Positions 1-6,221 of a stretch of 8,405 bases of DNA are shown here, piece after piece. The stretch comes from JAFGED01 sp964551295. GTDB lineage: Bacteria > Chloroflexota > Anaerolineae > B4-G1. Both the position numbers and the translations under genes were made by a program. The notes beneath the pieces are model-generated. The model was not told the DNA's origin, searched no databases, and saw nothing but the letters and a program-made list of their open reading frames with translations. The first letter of the stretch is position 1. Each line of letters begins with the position of its first letter. Location of the stretch: NCBI GenBank assembly GCA_964551295.1, contig CAZKDJ010000181.1:1-8405 (forward strand), read 5' to 3'.

Positions 1-123
1 GTCTTAGTAGAGTGCGGAGGCACCTGATGTTACCCCACAAACCTGAGTTGAGCCATCGGATATCGGTGCGCGGCTTTTTGGCCTGGAAATTGTACCCAAA
101 CCTGCGGAAAGGTGAGCGGTTAG
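1..123. other. Non-coding spacer downstream of the kinase gene
   Basis: No gene or strong terminator is seen after the kinase stop codon. A TACAAT hexamer on the minus strand (near 85-90) lacks a -35 partner. The short element AAACCTG occurs twice, near 39 and 99. Confidence 0.4.
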
Positions 124-1917
124 TTATTCCGTTGTCGCCGGCAGGTCGGTGATGTCCCAGATTTCGAGACCGTCCCACCGCACCTCCAGTGGCGACGCGC
201 CGCTGTTCAGCACCTCGAGGCGCACCCGGCGCCCCTCGTCTGTCGTGTAGTACAGATCGGTGGCAAGCACCTGCCATTCACCGTTTATGGCCACCGCGAT
301 TTCGGATCCCTTGACGATGAGCTGCAAGCGGTTGGTTTCACCGACGGGATTGAGAGCCGGATTGCGCACCTCGCCCAGCGATGCGCAATCGGCATCCTCG
401 CAGTACACCATCTCCACCGGGCCGGCCAGGAAGGGCACCAACACGCCAGTCACCTGGGCGTCGCCCCATTGCCACGAAGCGCCCCAGTATCCGACGTCGC
501 CCGAGACAAATCGTCCGTCGACCTCCAGCGCAAAGTCGGCAAAGGCGGGAAGCGCTGTGGAATCAGCATACGTCGAGTAGCCTGGGGAGGCGATGACAAA
601 GTACTCCCCATCCCGGTAGCCGGTCTCGACGTCCGAGGTCTGCAGGAGCGTCCAGCCGCTGCCGGAATCGCCAAAGTCGTCTTCATAATCGGCTGGTCGG
701 TCATCGATGGCGGCCAGGATGGGCTCGGCAAACGCCTGCGCCTCGTTGCTAGCGGATGGAGGAGAGGTGGGAGCGATCGTTGGCTGGGGTATGCTGGTCG
801 GGCTTGTGGTTGCCTCGGGCGCGTCTGTTTCTACTGCCGACGCCTGCGTGGCAGTCGGAGACGGCGTCGCTTGGGCCACCTCCGTTCCCCCGGTCAGGAA
901 GCCCGATTGATATAGCCACCACCCCCCGCCCGCCAAGGCAGCTACGATGACCACCGCCGCTACGATCCACAGCCATCCTCTCCTGGGCGGTGCAGCAGCT
1001 TCCTCCTCCTTGGGCAACTCCTTTGTCAGAGCCGGCGCGGCTGGCTTTTCGATGATGACCGGCTTCTCCGGCGTTGGCTGGATAGGTGCGGTCTCGCCCT
1101 CTACCAGCGCCTCGGTCATCTCTTTCGCGCTCCGCCAGCGTTGGGAGCGGGCCAGCGCCATGGCCTTCATGACGGCTATGCTCGTCCGCGGGCTGACGTC
1201 CGGAGCCATCTCGCGCACCGGGATGAACTGCTCGGGGTCGGCCATGCGCTCGGCGGCGCCCAACGGGGGTTCACCGGCCAGCGCGTGGTACATCGTCGCC
1301 GCTAGGCCGTAGAGATCGCTGCGGGGGTCGGTGTGGCCTTCGTAGGAACTGTACTGCTCCGGCGGGGCGTACTCCGGCGTGCCCACGCCGCGCATCACCG
1401 TCTTGGTGTGTGGATCGTCGGGATTCCACAGCTTTACCAGTCCGAAATCGACCAGCACGGCCTTGCCCTCCGGCGTGATGATCACGTTCTGCGGCTTGAT
1501 GTCGCGGTGGATGACGCTCCGGATGTAGCAATAGGTCAACGCGTCCAGCAATTGCAGAGCCCACGTCAGCACCTGCGCCTCGGGAAGCGCGCCCTTTTTG
1601 GCAATGATGTCGATCAGGCTTTCGCCCTCGACAAAGTCCATCACCAGGTAGGTGTTGCCACCCTCTTCGAAATAGTCGCCGACCCGCACCAAGTGCGGGT
1701 GGCTCAAGGGGGCCAGCAGTGTCGCTTCCTGCTCGAACTGCTGGTGGAGTTGGTCGAGTGTATGCTCGTCCAGGCCAGGCTGGGGTATCATCTCCTTGAG
1801 CGCGACGGATATTTTTAGCCGCGTGTCGTACGCCTTGTAGACCGCGCCCATGCCTCCCTCGCCCAAGAGAGCATCGATGCGGTAGCGGTTTTGGAGTATT
1901 TGGCCGGTATTGAGCAT
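124..1917 (-). CDS. Membrane-anchored Ser/Thr protein kinase with extracytoplasmic jellyroll-like domain
   Basis: A 597-residue Hanks-type (PknB-like) kinase that phosphorylates Ser/Thr on cytoplasmic proteins. Visible motifs are the glycine loop GEGGMGAVY (19-27), catalytic Lys41 in VALK, helix-C Glu64, HRDIKPQN (137-144), DFG (157-159) and APPEQ (184-188), so the kinase should be active. A Pro/Glu-rich juxtamembrane stretch (275-312) leads to one transmembrane helix (about 315-336), then a Ser/Thr/Pro-rich linker (344-400). The C-terminal domain (about 405-597) begins with a DDFGDSGSGW-type motif, resembling the concanavalin/LamG-like fold. That fold call comes from motif style only. No PASTA repeats are present. 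The ATG has GGGGAAGG just upstream and its own promoter at 1945-1973, so the gene is probably transcribed separately from the operon before it. The ligand of the outer domain cannot be read from sequence. Confidence 0.95.
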   Translation of the reverse strand: MLNTGQILQNRYRIDALLGEGGMGAVYKAYDTRLKISVALKEMIPQPGLDEHTLDQLHQQFEQEATLLAPLSHPHLVRVGDYFEEGGNTYLVMDFVEGESLIDIIAKKGALPEAQVLTWALQLLDALTYCYIRSVIHRDIKPQNVIITPEGKAVLVDFGLVKLWNPDDPHTKTVMRGVGTPEYAPPEQYSSYEGHTDPRSDLYGLAATMYHALAGEPPLGAAERMADPEQFIPVREMAPDVSPRTSIAVMKAMALARSQRWRSAKEMTEALVEGETAPIQPTPEKPVIIEKPAAPALTKELPKEEEAAAPPRRGWLWIVAAVVIVAALAGGGWWLYQSGFLTGGTEVAQATPSPTATQASAVETDAPEATTSPTSIPQPTIAPTSPPSASNEAQAFAEPILAAIDDRPADYEDDFGDSGSGWTLLQTSDVETGYRDGEYFVIASPGYSTYADSTALPAFADFALEVDGRFVSGDVGYWGASWQWGDAQVTGVLVPFLAGPVEMVYCEDADCASLGEVRNPALNPVGETNRLQLIVKGSEIAVAINGEWQVLATDLYYTTDEGRRVRLEVLNSGASPLEVRWDGLEIWDITDLPATTE

Positions 1918-1944
1918 TGTACCTTCCCCGTGCTGCTGGAGTCT

Positions 1945-1973
1945 ATGTTAGCATAATTTGCCTTCAGCGTCAA
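1945..1973 (-). promoter_or_regulatory. Sigma-70-type promoter for the Ser/Thr kinase
   Basis: On the minus strand, -35 TTGACG (1968-1973) is followed after 17 nt by -10 TAACAT (1945-1950), which is preceded by TGC to make an extended -10. Transcription would start near 1938, leaving a leader of about 20 nt. The ribosome site GGGGAAGG lies at 1922-1929, a few bases before the ATG. The site sits in the 73-bp gap after the MetE/UROD-like gene. Confidence 0.6.
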
Positions 1974-1990
1974 AGCTCTAGTGCGAGGGC

Positions 1991-3106
1991 CTATGTGCCA
2001 TCGCCACTTCCGACAAACGCGTGCCGCTCGCGCAGCGTCAGTGAGAGTTCGCGCAGCAGGCCCAGCACGCGCTCGGCCAGCGGCGGGGTGAGCACGCCAC
2101 CGGCGCCGCAACTGGGCGTGATCAGCGCCCGGCGCAGCAGCAGGTCGCGATCGAACCCCTTCTGCACCAGCCGCTCCACGCCCGCGTCGAAGCGATCCAG
2201 CAGTGAGTCCAGCGTCTCGGTCGCAGCAGCCTCCCTATCGAGCGTGGGCACGATGCCCCAGGCCAGGACGCCACCGCGCTCCAGGAAGGCGCGCAGTTCG
2301 GCAGGGTAGAGGGTGATGGCCTGCAGGTGATCGTAAGCGTCAAAGTCGAGGATGTCCAGATCGCTCTCCATCAACAGCGACCAGTCGGTGTTCTCCTCGC
2401 AGTGGACGCCCGCCAGGCCACCCCGGGCGTGGATCGCAGCGACCACCTCGTTGATATCGCGGGTGACGTCCTCTCGGCTCACGGTGATAAAGGTCTGCGA
2501 GCCAAAGCCCAGCAGCGAGGGCTCGTCGAGAAAGATCATCAATGGCAGGCCGAACGCGCTCTGGTGTTCCATTTGCCACATTGCCTTCAGCACCACCGTC
2601 TTGACCACCACGTCGCGCAGTTGGTCGTCATAGTACGAGCAGCGACGATCCTGGTCGAGCAGGTTGGTGCCTAACGTAAAAGGGCCGGTGACCTGTCCTT
2701 TGAGCATCACCGCCGACGCAACGTGCTGCGACAGCCGGGCGACGAATTCCCCCCATCCCGCCGCATACTTGGGCGAGAGGCCGAAGGCATCGAGGGCCTC
2801 CTTATCTCCTTCCTCCGTCGCGGCCAGGTAGCGAGCGTAAAAGTCGGTCAGCCGGTCAACGAAATCGGGCGCGGCGGTATCGAAATAGACACGCTGATCA
2901 CCGTCGGCGTCCTGTTCCTCTACCAACCCAGGCATGCCCTCGGTGAACTGGATCATCATGTTCTCGTGAAAGACGCAGCGAGGGAACTGCACCCAGGAGG
3001 GAATCTCTGGCGTGCTTGCAAACATCAGGGCCGTCCCGTGCGCCGGATCGGTGTGGGGCAAGCTGCCGATGGTCGTCGCCAGACAGCAGGGTTCGAATTG
3101 GTTCAT
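1991..3106 (-). CDS. MetE/UROD-superfamily protein (cobalamin-independent methionine synthase-like)
   Basis: A 371-residue TIM-barrel protein related to uroporphyrinogen decarboxylase and the C-terminal half of MetE. Supporting motifs are IGSLPHTDP (13-21), GQVTGPFT (137-144), DEP (194-196), VHCEENTDW (234-242), DILDFDAY (251-258), LAWGIVPT (281-288) and PSCGAGG (331-337). In MetE-type enzymes a zinc bound by His, Cys, Glu and Cys activates a thiol for methyl transfer; here His235, Cys236 or Glu237, and Cys333 are plausible ligands. At about 370 residues it lacks the N-terminal half of full MetE, so it is probably a corrinoid-protein-dependent or otherwise distinct methyltransferase; the substrate is unknown. 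The start is supported by GGAGA (3115-3119), 8 nt upstream inside the end of the preceding gene. It lies 3 nt after the selenoprotein stop, so the two are probably co-translated. Confidence 0.85.
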   Translation of the reverse strand: MNQFEPCCLATTIGSLPHTDPAHGTALMFASTPEIPSWVQFPRCVFHENMMIQFTEGMPGLVEEQDADGDQRVYFDTAAPDFVDRLTDFYARYLAATEEGDKEALDAFGLSPKYAAGWGEFVARLSQHVASAVMLKGQVTGPFTLGTNLLDQDRRCSYYDDQLRDVVVKTVVLKAMWQMEHQSAFGLPLMIFLDEPSLLGFGSQTFITVSREDVTRDINEVVAAIHARGGLAGVHCEENTDWSLLMESDLDILDFDAYDHLQAITLYPAELRAFLERGGVLAWGIVPTLDREAAATETLDSLLDRFDAGVERLVQKGFDRDLLLRRALITPSCGAGGVLTPPLAERVLGLLRELSLTLRERHAFVGSGDGT

Positions 3107-3109
3107 TGG

Positions 3110-3610
3110 CTATTTCTCCAGTGATCGCTCGATCTCGCTCCGCAGATGCGCTTCCGTGCCACTGCCGTAGCCCACATCGCCCACCTGGACCACGCCGTCG
3201 CGGTCGATCAGGTACGTGGTGGGCGTGGCGCTGGCGTGGTAGGGCTGCATCGTCTCTGCATATTCATCCAGCAATACCAGGATGTCCTCGGTATTGGCCT
3301 CCTTCAGACCTTCGCGCGCCTCCTCGATCGAGCATCCCCGGCAGATGGTTACCACTGCGAGATACTCATCCGCAAACTCCCCCTGTAGAGCTGCCAAGAC
3401 CGGCAGCTCCTGAATGCAGGGCTTTCAAGTAGGCGTCCAAAAGTTGAGCAGTACGATCTGGTCCTCAAAATCAGACAGAGAGACTTGCTCGCCGTCGTGC
3501 CCTCTTCCAATGGCTCCATTGCCATCAGAGTAATCAAGTTCAGGCACAGGCAAGACCCGGCCAAGATGGCGCACGCTAGAATCGCCGAGAAGATTTTCAT
3601 CGTTGCCCAC
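3110..3610 (-). CDS. TlpA/ResA-like thioredoxin-fold selenoprotein with in-frame UGA (U-K-P-C)
   Basis: Read through the TGA at 3425-3427, this frame gives 166 residues with selenocysteine at 62. The core is VSLSDF (43-48), VLLNFW (53-58), then T-P-T-U-K-P-C (59-65), where TlpA proteins have FWATWCPPC. The UGA replaces the first, nucleophilic cysteine and Cys65 is the resolving one. ATPTTYLIDRDG (128-139) carries the cis-Pro (Pro130) and following strand of the fold. The frame is open for 104 residues after the UGA and a SECIS-like hairpin follows it directly. Family role: thiol-disulfide reduction, in ResA for apocytochrome c; ResB- and CcsA-like genes upstream fit that. The in-frame GTG start directly abuts the stop of the TauE gene, but the first 40 residues look unnatural, while a signal-peptide-like start (ATG at 3600) lies in another frame. 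A damaged 5' end is therefore likely. A pseudogene is the alternative. Confidence 0.82.
3381..3427 (-). promoter_or_regulatory. Bacterial SECIS element with its UGA codon
   Basis: In the mRNA, UGA (3427-3425) is followed by a lower stem CCCUG (3421-3417) with CAGGG (3385-3381), an internal loop, and a perfect 8-bp upper stem GAGCUGCC (3409-3402) with GGCAGCUC (3395-3388). The loop is GGUCUU (3401-3396). The loop guanines start 24 nt after the UGA. Known bacterial SECIS elements, such as that of E. coli fdhF, have a short stem-loop just after the UGA with G residues (GGUC) in the loop for SelB binding, and this matches closely. The element lies inside the coding sequence for residues 64-77. 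Confidence 0.82.
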
Positions 3611-3612
3611 CT
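3606..3612 (-). promoter_or_regulatory. Ribosome binding site pointing to the ATG at 3600, out of frame with the catalytic domain
   Basis: AGGTGGG on the minus strand overlaps the stop codon of the permease gene and lies 5 nt before ATG 3600-3598. That ATG opens MKIFSAILACAILAGSC, a convincing signal or lipoprotein-type leader, but its frame is one base off the thioredoxin domain. The site therefore argues that translation naturally starts there and that the frame was lost downstream, between about 3500 and 3570. Confidence 0.55.
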
Positions 3613-4342
3613 AAAAGACTCGCACGATCAGGATGATTCCCATCAGCACCAGAAATCCATAGACCGCTCGATGGAACCGGCCCGCTGCGATCCTCTTGTT
3701 CGCCCATCCCCCCACGATCACCGCCGTCACGATCACTGGCAAGGCGTAGATATACAGCCGCAACACCATCGGCGTCCACAGCCCTGCCAGCCCGTGACCG
3801 ATCAATATCGTCAGGCCCGTCGGCAAAAAGTATCCCTGCATCGTGGCCCGGAATCGCTCTGCCGACCAGCGCCTCAATGCGCCATAGACCACCACCGGCG
3901 GCCCGTTGGTGTTGTATGCCCCGCCCAGGACGCCCGCGATCAACCCAAACGTGTAAGACAGCTTCTCGTTGTCCAGCGTAGGCAGCTTGGGCGTGACCAG
4001 ACTATACAGCCCAAAGCCGACCAAAACAAGTCCCAACAATGCCTCGACAATTGCCTGCGGAGCGGCCTTTAGCAGCAACAGCCCCAGCGGAATCCCGAAC
4101 AGCGTCGAGACCACCAGCCGCCACGTCGCTCGGACATCCACCTGCTTCCACGCGCCCACGAGGATGGTGATGGCGATCGTCGAGGCGCCGAGCGCGACCA
4201 GGGGCGTCGCAACCTCCACGCTCACCAGCATCGCCAACAAGGGCATGGCGATCAGCGCATCTCCAAATCCCAAGGCGGAACGGGCGAACGTGGACAAGAA
4301 AATGACGCCGAGGACGGGCAGCACGGACAATGAGGATTCCAT
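3611..4342 (-). CDS. TauE/SafE family sulfite/anion exporter-like permease
   Basis: A 243-residue polytopic membrane protein of the TauE/SafE (formerly DUF81) family, which moves sulfur-containing or organic anions across the inner membrane. It has about eight hydrophobic segments, in two halves. Half one carries SALGFGDALIAMPLL (22-36); half two carries GVLGGAYNTNGPP (137-149) followed by the VYG strand, the family's repeated glycine-rich signature. The length is normal for the family. ATG at 4342 is chosen; a GTG directly before it (4345) is possible. The gene starts 18 nt after the uridine kinase stop and ends one base before the GTG of the thioredoxin-like gene, so it is in the same operon. 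The substrate is not predictable from sequence; a sulfur or selenium oxyanion would fit the neighbour but is speculation. Confidence 0.88.
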   Translation of the reverse strand: MESSLSVLPVLGVIFLSTFARSALGFGDALIAMPLLAMLVSVEVATPLVALGASTIAITILVGAWKQVDVRATWRLVVSTLFGIPLGLLLLKAAPQAIVEALLGLVLVGFGLYSLVTPKLPTLDNEKLSYTFGLIAGVLGGAYNTNGPPVVVYGALRRWSAERFRATMQGYFLPTGLTILIGHGLAGLWTPMVLRLYIYALPVIVTAVIVGGWANKRIAAGRFHRAVYGFLVLMGIILIVRVF

Positions 4343-4360
4343 CACACGCCCTACACTTTG

Positions 4361-4996
4361 CTACGTGGAGCCCGCACGCTGCTCGTCCAGTAAGCCCTGC
4401 AAGCGGGCGGCGACCATCTCGATGGCCACCTCGTTGAACCCGCCCTCGGGGATGATCACGTCGGCGTAGCGCTTGCTGGGCTCGACGAACTCTAGGTGCA
4501 TCGGGCGCACCGTGGTGAGGTACTGCTCGCAGACCGACTCGACGCTGCGGCCGCGTTCATGCACGTCGCGCTGCAGGCGGCGGATGAAGCGCACGTCGGC
4601 GTCGGTATCCACGTACAGCTTGACATCCAGCAGTTCGCGCAGTTCAGGTTCGACAAAGACCAGGATGCCCTCGACCAGGATCACGGGCGCCGGCTCCACC
4701 CGGCGCGTTTCCTTGGTCCGCATGTGGGTGGTAAAGTCATAGATCGGGATCTCGACCTCCCGCCCCTTGCGCAGCACCCGCAGGTGCTCGACCAGCAGTT
4801 CCGTCTCCAGAGCATCCGGATGGTCGAAATTGACCCTGGCCCGCTCCTCCCGCGGCAGGTGCCCGAGCTCGCGATAGTAGGCGTCGTGGGGAATGTAGGC
4901 CACGTGCTCGGCCCCCACGCGGTGCAGGATATTGTTCGCCACCGTGGTTTTGCCGGACCCGGTTCCGCCAGCCACGCTGATTACGATTGGTCTCAT
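4361..4996 (-). CDS. udk: Uridine kinase / phosphoribulokinase-family P-loop kinase
   Basis: A 211-residue kinase, the usual length for uridine-cytidine kinase, which phosphorylates uridine or cytidine to UMP or CMP in pyrimidine salvage. Motifs in order: Walker A GGTGSGKTT (10-18), HDAYY (37-41), NFDHPDA (56-62), IPIYDF (83-88), VEGIL (108-112), the Arg-rich lid RRLQRDVHERGR (139-150) and YADVIIP (177-183). ATG 4996 is chosen over longer options because AGGAG lies 7 nt upstream (5004-5008) and the ATG overlaps the NUDIX stop in an ATGA arrangement, typical of translational coupling. A nucleoside phosphorylase two genes upstream supports a nucleoside-salvage role. Exact base specificity is inferred from the family. 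Confidence 0.9.
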   Translation of the reverse strand: MRPIVISVAGGTGSGKTTVANNILHRVGAEHVAYIPHDAYYRELGHLPREERARVNFDHPDALETELLVEHLRVLRKGREVEIPIYDFTTHMRTKETRRVEPAPVILVEGILVFVEPELRELLDVKLYVDTDADVRFIRRLQRDVHERGRSVESVCEQYLTTVRPMHLEFVEPSKRYADVIIPEGGFNEVAIEMVAARLQGLLDEQRAGST

Positions 4997-5448
4997 ACAT
5001 CTTCTCCTGAACCCTGTAGTTGCTGAACCCACTCCCGCGAAGAAGGGCCGCCCTGAAGGCGGAAAACGGGCTGCGCGACGTCACCGAGCGCGTCGTGGAT
5101 CCTCTCTATCTGCTTGGGGCTGATGTTGAGCGGGATGGCGTTCACTGAAAAGTACCTGGATTCGTCAGCCTCATCTGTGATAGAAAGCCGCCCACCGACG
5201 ACGCGGCAGGTGAAGGCAAAGACGAGATCGTCTCTGTCTTTCTTGCCATAGATACCAACCAGGCGCTCAATGACGACCTCTAGGCCGGTTTCCTCCCTCG
5301 TCTCGCGGACGACCGCCTCGGTGGGAAGCTCGCCACTTTCGACCCCTCCCCCAGGCAGATTCCACAGGTCAAGATCGCGCCGATGGCTCAGGAGGACGCG
5401 ATCACGTTCGTCAAAGATAATGGCACAGGCTCCAATCGAGAATGGCAT
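4993..5448 (-). CDS. NUDIX hydrolase
   Basis: A 151-residue single-domain NUDIX protein, hydrolysing a nucleoside diphosphate linked to another moiety with Mg2+ held by the NUDIX box. The box is complete at 34-56: G-x5-E (34-40), seven residues, then RETREETGL (48-56). It is preceded by LWNLPGG (28-34), common in MutT/ADP-sugar-type members. The C-terminal part (DESRYFSVNAIP, 95-106) matches the usual substrate-side strand. The ATG lies 9 nt after the nucleoside phosphorylase stop with only a weak ribosome site, and the gene overlaps the uridine kinase start by 4 bp. Neighbours suggest a nucleotide substrate, but specificity cannot be read from the sequence. Confidence 0.92.
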   Translation of the reverse strand: MPFSIGACAIIFDERDRVLLSHRRDLDLWNLPGGGVESGELPTEAVVRETREETGLEVVIERLVGIYGKKDRDDLVFAFTCRVVGGRLSITDEADESRYFSVNAIPLNISPKQIERIHDALGDVAQPVFRLQGGPSSREWVQQLQGSGEDV

Positions 5449-5457
5449 GTGCCCAGC

Positions 5458-6216
5458 TCAACACAGCAACGCGCTCAATATATCCAACCCAATCTCTGCG
5501 CTCTGGACCGTCATCTGCTCCAGGTTATCCCAGGGCTCCCACTCGCGGTTCACCAGGCAGTCGCTGACGTGGCCGATCCAGACGCTATCAACCCCGCAGA
5601 CGGCGGACGCTGCGTAAAGCGGGGTTACCTCCATGTTGACGACCTGTGCACCTTGTTCGGCTAGACAACGGATCAGCACGTCGGTCTCCCGATAGATCGC
5701 ATCTATGGTAGCGGCCCGCACCGAGCGCAGGCGCCACGGACGTTCGCACTCAGTCTGCTGGATGGCAGCATAGATACCAGAAGCGACGTACACCTCGGTC
5801 TCGTCGGTGTACACGCGGCTCGTGCCGTCGGTGACCAGGGCCGACGCGGCGACGATCTGGGTGCCGCGTGGCAGGTCGGCGGCGATGCTCCCCGCAGCCC
5901 CGATGCCGATGATGTGCCGCACACCCAGGTGAGCCAACTCCTCGACCAAGATCGCCGTCTGCGGGCCGCCCCACAGGCAGCACGCGATCACGCCCACGCG
6001 CGCCACCCCGATGGCGAACTCGTGAGCCAGTGAACGGCCTGGGATCTCGTCCATCCCCCACAGCACCTTGTAGCCCAACGGCTGGGCATCGAACGCTTCG
6101 ATCAGCAAGCCAGACCCCTCATAGCTGCGGAAACAGAGCACGGCCGCGTCCCATTGTGGCTTGGAGTGATCCCCCAATCGGCCGCGTATAACGTTTTCCG
6201 GCGTGATGTAGCGCAT
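5458..6216 (-). CDS. Nucleoside phosphorylase (PNP/UDP family, purine-type signature)
   Basis: A 252-residue member of the PNP_UDP_1 family, cleaving nucleosides with phosphate to base and ribose-1-phosphate. Seen are the glycine-rich phosphate-site strand IIGIGAAGS (102-110), the ribose-binding VVNMEVTPLYA (192-202) with the Met-Glu pair, and IGHVSD (214-219). In hexameric purine nucleoside phosphorylase an Asp in a TVSD context protonates the purine, while uridine phosphorylases lack it; Asp219 therefore favours a purine or broad substrate. ATG 6216 is preferred: the 40 residues of the longer reading are Ala/Gly/Arg-rich and overlap the previous gene. The chosen start lies 5 nt after that gene's TGA. 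The ribosome site is weak (GGG about 12 nt upstream), so coupling to the upstream gene is likely. Confidence 0.88.
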   Translation of the reverse strand: MRYITPENVIRGRLGDHSKPQWDAAVLCFRSYEGSGLLIEAFDAQPLGYKVLWGMDEIPGRSLAHEFAIGVARVGVIACCLWGGPQTAILVEELAHLGVRHIIGIGAAGSIAADLPRGTQIVAASALVTDGTSRVYTDETEVYVASGIYAAIQQTECERPWRLRSVRAATIDAIYRETDVLIRCLAEQGAQVVNMEVTPLYAASAVCGVDSVWIGHVSDCLVNREWEPWDNLEQMTVQSAEIGLDILSALLC

Positions 6217-6221
6217 AGGTG

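Noticed and set aside
1333..1818. A 161-residue plus-strand reading frame
   Set aside because: It is antisense to the kinase catalytic domain, whose motifs are complete on the minus strand.
3110..3397. A separate 95-residue protein starting at TTG 3397
   Set aside because: The start lies in the SECIS loop and in the middle of a TlpA domain, has no ribosome site, and the frame continues upstream through the UGA; it is the C-terminal part of the selenoprotein.
3425..3610. UGA as an ordinary nonsense mutation making a pseudogene
   Set aside because: Exact replacement of the catalytic Cys codon plus a SECIS-like hairpin at the right distance is unlikely by chance. It is not fully excluded, because the 5' end also shows a frame problem.
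3485..4072. A 195-residue plus-strand reading frame
   Set aside because: It is antisense to the TauE/SafE permease, rich in His/Gln/Arg, with no ribosome site or family motif.
4997..5032. N-terminal extension of the uridine kinase by 12 residues
   Set aside because: ATG 4996 has an AGGAG at good spacing and an ATGA overlap with the NUDIX stop, and MRPIVISVAGG is the normal family start.
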